Counted from the first letter of the stretch, positions 23,859 through 35,800 are shown. The stretch is 64,000 nucleotides of DNA from Pyropia yezoensis (GCA_009829735.1 CM020620.1:26134951-26198950); one strand, 5' to 3'. The notes: generated from the sequence alone by a model not told the origin. Numbers and translations: made by a program.

Positions 23859-24184
23859 GTTCCGACCGACCCGGTCGGCCCTGTGAGGGGGTGCGTAAAC
23901 GCACGTCTCGGCGTTGGGGGCGCGACTTGCTGTCCCCCCTCTTGAGTACGTAACGCGGATGTGGAGGCGGTCACGTTGACCGCCCCTCTCCTCAAGCTTG
24001 CCCACTCGGCAGCTTGCTCTCCTCGGTTCACACTTCACCATCACCACCACCTCCCCTTCACCTTCCACGGGGCCGCCCCACGCTGGGGAGGCCACCCGTC
24101 TACCCAAGATCCGAGTCCCCCTCAACTCGAGGCGGGTCTCGTGCCGCCGTAGCCAGGGCGTCTCTCCCCAACTTGGGGAGAGCC

Positions 24185-26128
24185 ATGGCGACCCCGGGAG
24201 TGGAGACCGACTCTCTCGACGAACGTATGGAGGACACCTCCTACGGTGCAGCGCCCGCCGGGACTTTCGGCGGGGGCTCCGCGATCGCTCCGGGGGATGG
24301 GACTCCCGCGTCACCCGGCTTTGGGTTGACGGCGGGATCTCCCCCGGAGGCGGGACAAGTTGTCCCGCTTGAGGCCTTGGGGCGGTGGTTTTACCCCGCT
24401 TGGCCTCTATATGAGGAGGGGTTGACTGTTCTTCGCTGTGGCCGACTTGGCGCAGCGATGGGTCGGGTATGGGACCGCCTACAGGAGAAGTATCCCCGTA
24501 GGGTCGGGTTCCCTGCCGGCTTCAGGACGGACCAGTTTGCCTTCGTGGACGACGAGGAGGTCGAAGACGTACAGCGTGCCAAGGCCATTGTGGACCGCGG
24601 GGGAACTATCCCGGGTCCCGGCGACTTGCCGACCTTTACGTGGGCCGCTGTGGCAACTCGCCCCCCGTACCTCCACTAGGCCGATCCGCACACTCATCAC
24701 TTTGATGTGCGGATGGAGAAGGACTTCCGGCGAGGTCCCTACTTGGTGACCTCGGCTCAACTTGAGTTTCCTCACCAGTCTGCTGCCAGTACGGAGCAGT
24801 ACTATCCGAAGAAGCCCGAGTGGTGGCCCCAAGTAGAGGTCCCCTACGGGTTCCCGGCGTTGCTGCCACCGCTGCTTGACCACTTCGGCTCCGTCATGTT
24901 TACGGCTGGCCCTGATCACCTGGTGTGGGCCATGTTGGCCACCCAGTGGCTCTTCGAGGTCATGTCGACCTGGGTGTCTTGTGTTCAGCGGCGGGGGATG
25001 CTCTGGCATCTCCCCCTCCGGCTTATCCAAGGTTTGGAACAGCTCACCCCTCAGCTAGTTGCTGAGGGGTGCTCATCAGGACAACTCACTCTACTTGAGG
25101 AGATGCTCCGCCTCCACAAGTTTATCGAGTGGGAGAGCATTGAGCACAAGTTGCGCCGCCCAACTCGGGGGCCCAAGGACGATGGCGCACTTCGCCAGTT
25201 CGTGTGGGTCGCTTGTGAACTTCACGACGGCCGTGTGGTCCTACGAGAGGGGTTGGGCATCGGGGACTACCCGTATGCCCCGGGAGTGGATCGCCACACT
25301 GCGCCACCCCCGGACAAGCCCATAGTTATGGCCGTGCACTCATATGATGACCATATGACTCAACCAACTGCGGGGGCCCCAAGTCGGGGTCGCAGTTACA
25401 CCCGGGTCCCGCCACCTCGGCGTGCCCCTCCGCTTTCTCCTGTCCCCTACCAGCCGCACGGGGACATCCCGATTAGCGTGGCCATTGAGTCGTCTACCCC
25501 GGTGTCCCCCAACTTGGGGGCCACCCTCCTGACGGTATACCCCAAGTTGGTGTTACCGCCCACGCCTCTACCCTCAGAGATGATGATCACCACGTTGGTG
25601 CGCACCATTTCCTGGTTGGCCGCGTCGACCGCAACCCTTCGAAGTTCCGAGACTCCTCAACTTGAGGAGCGCGTTCGTACTGCAATGGCGACCGCGAGTT
25701 CCGAGTCGATGGCGGAGTTTATGACGGCCGAGTTGGCTCGCATTGGGGCTATTATGCCCCGGCCAGCCCCACTTGGGCGTGGCAAACGTCGCGCGAGCCG
25801 GGCATACTTGCCTCCTCGCCGTCGTCGCCGACACTCGCGGCGCTCTCCCTCCGTGTCGGAAGACGAGTTGTCTTACTCCGTCTCGGAGTCCTCGACTCCG
25901 TCAGAGTCGGAGTCGGTCCGGCGTCTGCGTCGCCAACTTGCGCGCAAGACCAAGCAGAAGGGCTGCCGCGGTCGTCGCCACTTGCGCGACCGTGAGGGGC
26001 GCGGCGGTTCCGACTTGGAGCCGCCGGCCCCGCCGACTGGTGGGGAGCTTTATCGCCGTGGGTCTCGCCGCTCGCCTCCTCGTGAGGGCGAGGGCCGTGG
26101 GGCTGGAGAGTCTAGCATGCATGCCTAG
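24185..26128 (+). pseudogene. antisense ORF of element A (unknown protein), one in-frame stop
   Basis: Encoded opposite to gag-pol, between pol and the 3' LTR. Starts at ATG 24185 in GAGCCATGG context, 2 bp after a perfect 21-nt palindrome. The single reading frame is broken only by TAG 24677-24679. Conserved-looking features: AMATPGVETDSLDERMED at the start, ALGRWFYPAWPLYEEGL, a helical central part (ATQWLFEVMSTWVSCVQRRG, LTLLEEMLRLHKFIEWESIE), and a basic Arg/Ser-rich tail (PPRRRRRHSRRSPSVSEDEL) ending at 26128, 109 bp from the convergent pol stop. I do not recognise the family. An RS-like tail could bind nucleic acid. Known parallels are the additional antisense ORFs of some Tat/Ogre-lineage gypsy elements; homology to those is not claimed. 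Confidence 0.7.
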
Positions 26129-26237
26129 TTGGCAGCGGCCCTTGTTGTGAGAGTGTGAGGGTTAGGGCTGTAGTTAAAAGCCACTGCGTACCACTTCGAC
26201 TTGAAGCACTCTCTTGGCACTGTTACTCGGCCTTCCC

Positions 26238-29200
26238 TCACGTTGAGGGAGGGCTGCTAGGTTCTATCCCATTCCGGGCACAGTATGCCTGGACCTTCTC
26301 AGCGGGAAGGTCCTCCACGTACTCCCACGTATCATCCTTGGCTTTGTAGCCAAACCAACGCACCCTCAACATGAGGCGGTCAGTGTCCTCATCCCAGCCG
26401 TGGTCGATGAACTTATCGAACACGTACTCCTGCGGGCCCTGCTTGGCCGCAGGCAGCGAGGGGAGGCGCCACGCTTCCAACGCACGCGCCCAAGCTGGGT
26501 CGCCTGCAGGCGGTGGTGCAACTTTGACCACGTCCTGTCCGTTCACTGTGCGGACCCCATCGTCACTTTCGATGGTGAAGCGCCGCCCATCAGTACGAAG
26601 GACCTGGTACGGCCCCTTCGTCTGGAATACCAACTTACCCCCAGTTGGGGTGTGTGAGTGTACTAGCACCCAGTCACCCTGCTCGAGGACATGCTTAGCA
26701 TTGCGCACCTTTTTGTCAAAGGTACGCTTGTAGCGCTTTTGTGCTTTGTCCAGCTCAGCCCTGACTTTAGGGATGAGGTTTTCAAGCCTAGCAGCGAACT
26801 CCGCCTTACTCTCAGTAGGAGTAGGCGTACTGCCACCATCCTCCCTAGTTGGGAGCGGCCGCCGCACGGCAATAGACCGCACGCGACGGGGGGTCAGAAA
26901 AGCGAGGGGTACTTCCCCGGTAGATGAGTGAACCTGCGAATTGTAGGCAGTGGTAAGAATAGAAATGTATTGGTCCCACGTTTTCACATGCTCACTGACA
27001 TAGTGGCGCAGCTGCCGAACAATAGTTTTGTTGAAGCGCTCCACCTGCCCGTTAGTTTGTGGGTGGTAGGGGGTAGCATAGTTTGCCTTAACCCCCAACA
27101 TATCCAGCACTCCCTGAAACAGTACAGACGCACATTGCGGTCCATTGTCCGATAGTGTACTATCCGGAATGCCATACGCGGCAACCCAGTGATCTAGGAA
27201 GGCTGACACGACCGACATGGCCGTGATCTCTGCCAGTGGGATCGCTCGCGTAAGTTTCGTGAAGCGGTCACAGATGACCAGGAGGTACTGGTTGCCCTCC
27301 TCGGTCACTGGCAGTGGCCCAAGGATGTCCATTGCCAACGCGGCAAAGGGCGCCTTGGCCGGGAACAATTGCATAGCCGTAGTAGGCCACCGTTCCATCA
27401 GACGGTTCTCTGCACAACTTGTGCAGGCAGCCACCCAACTGTAGATGTCCACCACCATGGACGGCCAGTAGTACCTGGTCCTCAGGGTCTGGTACAGTTT
27501 ACAAGACCCCAGGTGTCCACCCGCGGGAGCGTTGTGCTCCCTCTCAAGAATACTGTCCTTCAGGGATGCGGGGACGACAAGTTGCTCGGTCCCCTGGAAT
27601 ACCCCCCTCCTCATGAGGAGGCCATCGTCTCCCAGAAAGAACCGCGTCACCGCCACTGTATCTAGTGTATCCCTCTGCGACTTGCAGAAGGGATCCTCGG
27701 CCTGGGCCTTCACCACCTCGTCCAGGGACAGGGTCAAGTACTTCTTGTTCCCTGGCGCCTCGGGGTTCAACACCTGACCCGAGCGCGTGACTACCCCCAC
27801 GATGGGGATGTCCTCATCGACTGGGTTAGTGTCCAGCCCCTCGGTAGGTACCCGAGAAAGGCCGTCGGCAAGGGCATGTTGCCTGCCAGGTCGGTACTCA
27901 ATATCAAAGTTGAAGGGTGCCAGTCGCACCCTCCACCGATTGAGACGAGTGCTCGTACAATCCGTCTTGAAGATGAGCTGCAACGCGCGATGGTCACAGC
28001 GGATGAGGAACTTCTCACCCTCCAGGTAGTGACGAAGTGACGTCACCGCCCACACCACTGCGAGTCCTTCCAACTCGGTGACTCCGTAGTTCATCCCAGC
28101 CGAGTTTAGCCCCTTGCTGAAGTATCCCACCGGCAAGTACTCCTTGTCCGGCTGCTGCTGAAGCAACACACAACCAAGTTGGTCGTAGCTAGCATCCACA
28201 TCCAGGATGTAGTGACCTCCCAACCTGGGAATAGCCAGGATAGGGGGCTTCAGCAGAAGGTCCCGAAGAGTCTCAAAGGATTCCTGCTCCACCCGACTTG
28301 GGGGAGGCAGGTTCTTCGGTAGCGTTGAGCTCACTAACTCATTCAACGGCTTCGCCACCTTGGCGAAGCCCTTGGTGAAACGTCGGTACACGTTACACAT
28401 CCCGAGGAAGCTCCTCATCTGGGTCTGGGTCCGGGGGTACTGAGCCTTACGGATGGCCCTCAAGTTCTTCTCGTTGACACTGAGACGCCCCGGACGGACA
28501 ACATGTCCCGAGTATTCCACCTCTTGAGTGAAGAGGTGGCACTTACTCGCCTTCAGTGACACACCGGCGTCAGCAAGTAGCTTGAACACCTGGCCAAGAT
28601 GGCCAATGTGCTCCTCCGGACTTCGGGAGAACACAATGATATCGTCTAGGTACACGAGACAGATCTGCCACCGTACTCCGGCCAGAATCATGTCCATAGC
28701 GCGCTGGAAAGTTGCCGGCGCATTACACAGACCAAACGGTAGACGCTTGCACTGGTAGGTACCACAGTGACAGGTAAAGGTAGTTTTATGCCTGTCCTCC
28801 GGGGCAATGGGAATTTGCCAGTACCCCGCGTTACAGTCCAGGGTAGAGAACACGTTTGCCTCCCCCAGAGAGTCCAGACAGTCGTCCATCCTACGTAGGG
28901 GATAACTGTCCTTTACCGTGCTCTCGTTGAGCTTACGGTAGTCGATACAGAACCGGGGGGTCCCATCAACTTTGGGGACGATAACCACCGGACTCGCCCA
29001 CTCGGCGTTACTGGCCTCGATCACATCGAGGGCCTCCATGCGAGCAACTTGCTCTTTAACGAGGGCCCTTTAACGGGGTCCTCCCCTATACGGTTGTTGG
29101 CGTATAGGGGGTGCACCGGGCTTCAATTCGATCCGGTGTTGGGTAGCTCTCATGAGTCCCAATTGACCATCCCACAACTTGTGATATTGGTCCAAGAGGC

Positions 29201-30221
29201 GTTCAACTTGAACCCTCAACCTGGGTGGAACACCCTCCATGTTCACATGGGGCCGAGGAGAGGCGGCCGACTTGGCTTGATGCTTCTCCTTTCCGGACTT
29301 CGGGTCGCTACTTGCGCCCGCGTTGAGGGTGACCGCTACTACCGGTCCCTCGTGTTGGTCGATATAGCCGAACTTGGCTCCCGACTTGAAGTACTTGGGC
29401 GACGAGCTCAGGCTCATCACCTGGATCCTCCACGGGACTCCGGTTTTGGAGTCCATCGTCCCAAGGGCAACATGCACTTGGTGCTTGCGAGCAAGACGGG
29501 GGTAAGGGTGCACCAACCCGTTCCCCGTATAATCAGTTACAACATCAACGTGCGCCACCGAGTTGGGGGGCAACGTGACTTTACGGGCTAAACGCAGGGT
29601 AGCAGTAAACCCTTCCCTCACAGAGCAAACAGGCTTCGACTGTGAGACTGCCACAGGAGCCACAGACTTTCCCTTACCAAGGATGGGGATAGTCTCCCCA
29701 TTCATAAACTTGACCCAGTACTCCGGGCCAGAAATCAAAGGCACTTGTGTTACGTCATAAGGGGTACCCAGAAGCAGGGGTACCGATATATTCTCAACTA
29801 CACCATAGGTCACGTCGACCTCATGGGTCCCCAACCTAGTTGGTAGGGTCACGGCACCAACGATGGGAAGTACCCCGCCATTGATATCGATCAGATGGTC
29901 AGCTTTAGACTTCCAGCGTTGGAGCTTCATCTCCTTTGGTAATAGCGACTTGCGTATCAAGGAGGCTCCTGACCCGGTATCAAGTACGATACGGGCACAA
30001 CAGGCGCGGCCGGGGGCAAGTTGCACCCGTCCAGCCACCTGGAAGTTCTCACCCGTCAGCACCACGATGACCCGACGTGGGTTTACGTTCTTGGGGAGTC
30101 CTACTTGAGGTGGGCGGACTCCCTTAGGTCGCCGCAGTATCCGGCACGGTTGATTCGTCCTCTTGACCCACTTGGCCGAGGCTGCCGTTGTGAGCTTCGG
30201 ACGACCAGCTCGAACGGTCAT
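26238..30221 (-). pseudogene. pol: pol of element A, one nonsense mutation
   Basis: Polyprotein with aspartic protease (VLDTGSGASLIR), reverse transcriptase (FCIDYRKLNESTVKDSYPL, LPFGLCNAPATFQRAM, catalytic YLDDIIVFSR), RNase H (ILDVDASYDQLGCVL, RCDHRALQ, RQHALADGLSR), integrase (TSCAENRL zinc arm, AMDILGPL, LSDNGPQ, GQVERFNKT as D-D-E) and a chromodomain-like tail (EYVFDKFIDHGWDEDTD, VRWFGYKAKDDTWEYVEDL). TAA at 29070-29072 separates protease from RT; element B has a sense TCA there. Otherwise open from ATG 30221 to 26238. A 7-bp-arm palindrome overlaps the stop codon. Confidence 0.93.
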
Positions 30222-30392
30222 TCGTTTCCCGCCGACTTGGCGTCCGAATCTGAGGACGAATGGGAAGACGACGAGTCCGAGGACGACGTGTCCGCCCCCT
30301 TCGCCGAGGGTGTGGCGACCGCCACCACCGGTCAAGACCTACCCTCGCGGCGTGAACGTACTTCGTTCGTAGCCGACTTCTTACTCGCATTC

Positions 30393-32165
30393 CTAACAAG
30401 TTGTTGGATGCGTTTGTCTCAACTTGGGGCAATCATATGCCCAGTGTCCATCGGAGTTGCAGTTCCAACACCGATTGTCAGTTCCCGGAGGGGTCTTCCT
30501 AACTGGGGAAGACGAAGAGATACCCTGGGAAGTTCCCACGGCAGCTACCACCCTCTCCTTGCGGATACGGCGTGCCTCTCTCAACTCTCTGGCCTGGCGC
30601 GCCTCTTTCCGTTCCTTGGCCAACTCTGCCTGACGCTCCTGGCGTTGTTCCTCCCGCAACTTGCGGTAGGCCTCGCCTCTGCGGTAGGCGAACCTAGCCA
30701 ACTCGGCCAGGGTCGCCCGGGCAGTGTTATGCTCCCGGGTCTCCATCCGGACTGACCAATGGAGTCCCTCCACAAACCGACTCTTCACCACAGCTTGTGG
30801 ATGAAGAAACCCACAAAGGTTGTTAAGCTTACGGACTCGCTCCGCAAAGGAGAGCTCGTCCTCCGCCTCTTCCTGATGGGCTTGCGTAAACTCCTCGACT
30901 TGAGAAGCCAGCGCCGCTTCATCAACCATGGCTCTCAACAACCAGTTGACGAGCTCCAAATAGGACGTCACCTCACCAGCGCCTCCACTTGAGGAGCTGG
31001 GCATGACGGACATAAGTTCTGTCCGCAGGTCTCCCTTCGTAAACTCCTGTAGCATGTAGAAAGCCATGCCTTCACTTATGGCATTGTCGTCACAGGCTTT
31101 TGTGAAACGACGTAGGAACTCAAAGACACGGAGGGGGGGAGTTCCATCCCACTCCGCTTTGTGCCCAAAAGAGTGAAGTGCATTCTTCTTGGCACGGCCC
31201 ATGGCTCGGTCCTGGTCAGGACCATACGCCACCGACTTGTTGTGGAGGGCGTAGGTCTCACAGTCAAAGATCCTCTGGTAGACCGGGTTGGCTACCTGGA
31301 TCTTGGGCGGCACCTCACGTTGAGGGAACAGCTGCTGTGGCACTGGGGTAAGTTCACCCTCAGTGCCTGTAGTCCGGCGCGGCGCGCTTGGTGTAGCCGC
31401 CGGCGTTTCCAGGGGGAACTCCCCCATGAAGGGCGTACGCCCCACCGAGTATGGTGTGGCTCCCTCGTTGGGAGTCACAGGTGTCGCCCCCTGTTCGGGG
31501 CGACCAGAGGTAGGCGTGAGGAGGGATTCCCCCGGCGCCTGCGGGCTCGAAAGCCCCGATCCGGTCTGGACATTAAGGCCATCTGGCAAACTCGCCACAA
31601 TCTGATTCAGAATTGTATTCGTCATCGTGACCACCAGGTCCGGCAAAGTCTGCCGCAACACATTGGTCGCCTCCCGACGGACAGTTTCCGCGAGGAGTGG
31701 ATTGACGACTCCAGTTGAGTCTCGGTCCGCCTCCGGGAGTCCACCTGAGGGGTAACCACGTTCCTCAGGGGTCTCAACCGGGGGCATGGGCGCGAGCCCA
31801 TCGCCGACCAACGGAGGTCCGCCGTCCTCCGAGAGCCTAGTTGGCGACGGCTCCAAGCCAAAGTTGGCTCCAACCCGAGTGGAACCCGCGGGGACAGTCC
31901 TCACCCCTTGGGACGTTCCCGTTGAGTGTACCACACGGTGGCCAGACTTCGGCCCACCCACATCAGAAGTGTCACCGGAGTGAACTCCCGACTGAGTCGG
32001 GGTGGCCTGTTGCCCGCCCGCACTTCCAGTCCTGCTGGCTTGAGGGACCTCTAGTCCCTCTGCGACCCCAGGTCAACCCACCTGTGTCTCCCCAGTATTC
32101 AAAGGCACTGAAGTACGTGCGTCACCCGTGTACTCCCCGGACGACGGGGGGTCCGAACTAGCCAT
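30393..32165 (-). pseudogene. gag: gag of element A, nonsense plus frameshift
   Basis: Starts at ATG 32165 by alignment with element B. TGA 32073-32075 interrupts it where B has TTA. Downstream it is open through the gag helical region (GDLRTELMSVMPSSS, SQVEEFTQAHQEEAEDELSF, RSVEGLHW-like segment) and a CCHC zinc knuckle (CWNCNSDGHWAYDC). A one-base insertion shortly after the knuckle (near 30420) causes early termination at 30393 and removes the Ser/Asp-rich tail and the ATGA overlap with pol. Confidence 0.9.
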
Positions 32166-32264
32166 GCTGGCTGAGGATCCGTATGACACGGTCCAAGTCC
32201 ACCGTTCCTCTGAGACAGAGGGCCCCCTACACCCGGGTGCACCCGGAGGTAAAGTTTACCTCTG

Positions 32265-32282
32265 TCCCCTGCTGCTCCACCA
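32265..32282 (-). other. primer-binding site of element A
   Basis: Minus-strand TGGTGGAGCAGCAGGGGA, 2 nt inside the 5' LTR, starting with the TGG expected to pair with a tRNA CCA end. Identical in element B. The tRNA species is not identified. Confidence 0.75.
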
Positions 32283-32284
32283 AA

Positions 32285-32753
32285 TGTGGCAAAAACCACT
32301 TGCACACACGACGCCCAAGTTGGGGCGGTGTCCTAGGGCTGCCTCCCGTGTCGGGGGAACCGGAAGAAGTGCAAGTCGCACACACTCTGTCCCTGTTGTG
32401 GGGCAAACCCCCCACTGACAAACAAGAGGATGGTGTGTGGTCCAACAGTTTCTTCGTCGGGACGGGGACGCAGGGCCAAGCCCCGCTGTCCCCCCCCTTA
32501 TCCCCCCAGGGTCCCCTCAGATTCTCGCCACTCAGAATCTCCCACCCCAGCACCTGCCCACCGGGCCACACGAAAAGTCAAGACGATAAATGCAGAAAAC
32601 CCTCAAATCCAAGTTGGATTTACTACTAAGCTAACTATCCCAAACTTAGGAAATATGGACCCAAATGCAGGGGGAGGAACGGATCAGGCTAGTGGCCTGC
32701 CGCCCCTTGCATGGCACGTGTTGCCCCCCTACCTGGGGGTCAATTCTACCACA
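32285..32753 (-). repeat. 5' LTR of element A
   Basis: 469 bp. Compared with 23376-23844 it differs mainly in a short cluster (TCCTA versus TACAA, about 32328-32332) and near the outer end (AATTCTA versus AAAACTG). Confidence 0.95.
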
Positions 32754-33540
32754 CCCTCCATTCCCCCACCCCCCCTCCCCCGATGACGACTCAGCGGCAG
32801 CAGCAGCAGCGGCAGCTGCGGCAGCAGCAGTGGCGGCCGCCGCGGCAGATGGCTGGCGTGGGCGGTATGGCGTGGGGCTCGGTCGGCCGCGTTATGGCCG
32901 GCCAGAGAGTGTCAGTGGGTCTGCAAGCTGGGGGCGGCTCGCAAGCTGTGCTTTTTGCGAGGGTCGGGGGAGGCGGGGAGCTGAGGCGGCGCGAACACGG
33001 AAGCGGTGGACGCCGCCAGCGGCGTGGGTTGTGCGCGCGCGGTGGCTTGCCAATGCGTCCGGTTGGGTCCGAGTTTTGTTGCCGCCAGGGATACTGTACT
33101 TGGGGCAGCGGTGTGCGCGCGGGCGCGCATGGGGGGGCAGGTCGGATGGCGGGGCGGCCGCGCGGTTGGCTTCGGCGGCGCCCAAGCACGTGGTGGTACG
33201 GGGGCAGGCTGCGAGGCTGGCGCGAGGGTTGGAGGAGGGTGGGTGTCGAGGCGCGGGGGCCGGCCTGGGGGTGGCAGGTTGCAGTGATTCGGACGGCATG
33301 CACGGGCGAGAGTGGGCGACGGAGTGTCTGATTTCTGCCCTTTCGGTGCGCTGCTTGGAACGAGGAACCCGGGGGAGGCGGCCGCACCGGCCTCGGCCAT
33401 GGCAGCTACCCACGGGCGGAAACTCATTTGCGGCCCAGTCTGGACACACACACTCCAGGGGGGACCCCCCCCAGGAAGGGGGTCATGGGGGGTGGGTCCC
33501 ATCCGACGATCGATCGGATCAGCTGTAAGCCTCAGCCAAG
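32754..33540. other. no gene assigned
   Basis: Continuation of the locus interrupted by element A, starting with a CAG-rich stretch. Two plus-strand frames are open for more than 150 codons (one from ATG 32784 reading MTTQRQQQQRQL), but both are Gly/Arg/Ala-rich, with equally long frames on the other strand, so coding status is undecided. Confidence 0.3.
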
Positions 33541-33557
33541 GCGAGTAGAAGGGCGAG

Positions 33558-33640
33558 ACCAATTTGAGTGGGCTCGAACCCCCGTCCGCCGCAAGTCGCA
33601 CGAGTGCGCCAGACACGAACTACCACTGCGCCACGAGCGG
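33558..33640 (-). ncRNA. tRNA-like sequence with pol III A and B boxes (tRNA pseudogene or SINE head)
   Basis: Minus strand carries TGGCGCAGTGGT (33622-33633, A box) and GGTTCGAGCC (33571-33580, B box), 41 nt apart. GTCTG/CGGAC can form an anticodon stem enclosing 21 nt, which would fit a 7-nt loop plus a 14-nt intron. The acceptor halves do not pair and the T stem has one mismatch, so a functional tRNA is unlikely. It could be the 5' part of a tRNA-derived SINE. Confidence 0.45.
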
Positions 33641-35800
33641 CAGTAATGCAAGATGGCAAAATCTTCCCTGTTTATCGGACGCCTGCGACCAGGCCTTCTT
33701 GCTACACCTGAAGTCTTGCTCCCCAAGCCTCTGGCCCATCACAAGCCCCTCGACACCTCTTTTCTGCCCACTTGCTGGCCATCCGCCTCCTCTTCTGTCG
33801 CAAACCTTCACCCGGCCGCCATACCGCTCGTGTCTGACCTCCCCCGGCCAGACTTCCGCCGTCCCACCTTTCGCGCCCCTCCTGGCCATAAGCCGCAGTG
33901 ACTCCTCCCACGCCCACCCAGCACGCTCCCATTCTACCCGCGCTGCCGCGCCGGAATGTCGAAGGCCAAGTGGTAGCTTGCCCCGGCCTGAGCCTAGCTC
34001 TCCCTCGAACGCACGGTCTACAAACCCTTAGCGTTTCCGCAGGTTGGTCCCCTGTTCTGGCTGCCGTGCCCCACCGTCCCTCTTGCGAAGCACCGTACTA
34101 CGACGTGGGGCGGGAGCGCCTTGTTACGTGCCCTCGCGACGTCAGACAAAAGGAAACGCCAACATGCCAGAGGGCGTCGTGTCCCCCCCTCCCGCTCCCT
34201 TCCCACCCCTTCCCTCTGCACCTCCGTACACCCCTGACTCTCTCACTGACTTTCCCTCACCCCCACCATCTGACCGCTCGCTTGCTTCACCGCCCCCCCG
34301 ACCCCTCCACACCCACCGCCAGCATGATTGACCGCCTCCCGCGGCCCCGCCTCTTGACCACCGCTGCTGCCGCGACCGAGGCAGCCGCCACCGAGGCCAC
34401 CACGGCGAGGCTTTTGGCACCATCCAGCATCCACCTCCTCTGGCGACGCGTCGCCGTCCAACGGGCTGCGCGGTGGCCACCTGGAAGCCACTGTGTGGCG
34501 GGTGCGGCGGGGGAAAAGCGCTGGCGGGGCTGTGCCTGCCGCCACACCTGCTGCAGCATTTAGGCTTCGTCTGCGGATGGGGCTGAGGGGGGGGGGGGGG
34601 ACGGGGAACAGGGAGGTGCAACCGCCATTGTGACTGAGGCGGGGCGGCGGGGGGGGGCACACCTGTCCATGGTGGCGCAGGCGCCGGCGGTAACACTGGT
34701 GGCGGTGGCGGAGGCGTGGTCGCCGCTGCACTGCCTTCCGCCGCTGCACCCGCGCGAGGTGCGCGGTGGCGCGCCGCAGCCTGACACACAGTAGCAGCCA
34801 CGACCCATGCAAGGTTGGCCACCGACGCGGCGGCGGCGATGCGGCGCCGACGCGCGGACCTAGCGGTGGCCACTTCGCCGCCAGTGTGGAATGAGCAGCG
34901 TAGGGCAGGCAGTGGAGGGGGGGCAGGCGGCGTTGTGCGTCGTGGCTGCAACGACCTCCGCGCTGTTTTCAAAGGAGGCGCAGGGGTGACCAAGAAGCTA
35001 TCGTCGCGGCGATGGGAGGACAGAGAGGGTGGAGGGAAAGCGAAGGGTTTTTCACTTCAACCTGGGGGAGAGGCCTGGCACCGATGTCCCACCAAAGAAC
35101 GGCAGCGGATGCCGGGGTGATCCTGCTGGCCGACGTCAGCTCTGTCATGACAGAGAGCGCGACCGCTGACGGCCGCCCGTCCCACCCCCACCCTTCCCTT
35201 CCTACGCGCAGCTTACTCCCCAAACAGGTGCCTCGCTGTCTTCGACCAGCGCTGGGCCACGGCGGCGACCAGTTCCGCCACCCACCCTCCCCCCCATCGG
35301 CGGCAGCGGCCACCCACAACCCTCGCAGGGAGGCGTCCACTCCCGCCGCGGCGGCCAGCCGCCGCCCCGCCCGTCACGGGCGGCGAAGAGGCGGCCCAGG
35401 CCACGGGCGGCGCCGTCGGCGGCCGCCGCGGCCGCCACCGCCGCGGCTGTAACGGGGGGGGGGCCCAAGGGGGACAGCCAGCCGCCCGCCACCGCCCGGC
35501 TGGCATCTCCGCCAACGGCGAGCGCTGACGCCACGGCCGCGGCCGCGGCGGCAAGGTCCGCGGAGGGAGACCCCGCCGCCACCGCCGACGTAAGAGGGGG
35601 GGCTGCGCGGCCACGTCGGCGGCCAGGCGGCAGCCCGCCGAGACGACCGCCGCGTGCCGCGCCGCCGCATCCGTGGCGGCAGCAGCGGCGGGCGCCAGAG
35701 CGTCGGCCACCGCCGCCGCCGCCGCCACAGCCGGACCGTCGTCGTCGGCGACGGAAGTGTGGTTGTCGCCGGCGGTGGGGGCGGCGGCGCCCGCGGCGGC
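33641..35800. other. no gene recognised
   Basis: GC-rich DNA with pyrimidine-rich stretches and a G-run at 34589-34600. Overlapping long frames on both strands are Ala/Pro/Arg-rich without domains. Confidence 0.4.

Larger units (their letters stand above)
23376..32753 (-). mobile_element. element A: Ty3/gypsy chromovirus-like LTR retrotransposon, full length
   Basis: 9378 bp on the minus strand, bounded by two 469-bp LTRs and a perfect 5-bp duplication CCCTC (23371-23375 and 32754-32758). Order along the element: 5' LTR, primer-binding site, gag, pol, antisense ORF, purine tract, 3' LTR. The two LTRs differ at roughly eight positions. gag has a nonsense codon and a frameshift, pol one nonsense codon and the antisense ORF one, so the copy is complete in structure but not autonomous. 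Element B (42593-51291) is a closely related inverted copy. Confidence 0.95.

Noticed and set aside
22903..23886. 327-codon plus-strand frame
   Set aside because: Runs through the LTR of element A; its first half is Pro/Ala low complexity.
24185..26128. Host gene trapped in element A
   Set aside because: The same frame occupies the same position in element B, so it belongs to the element family.
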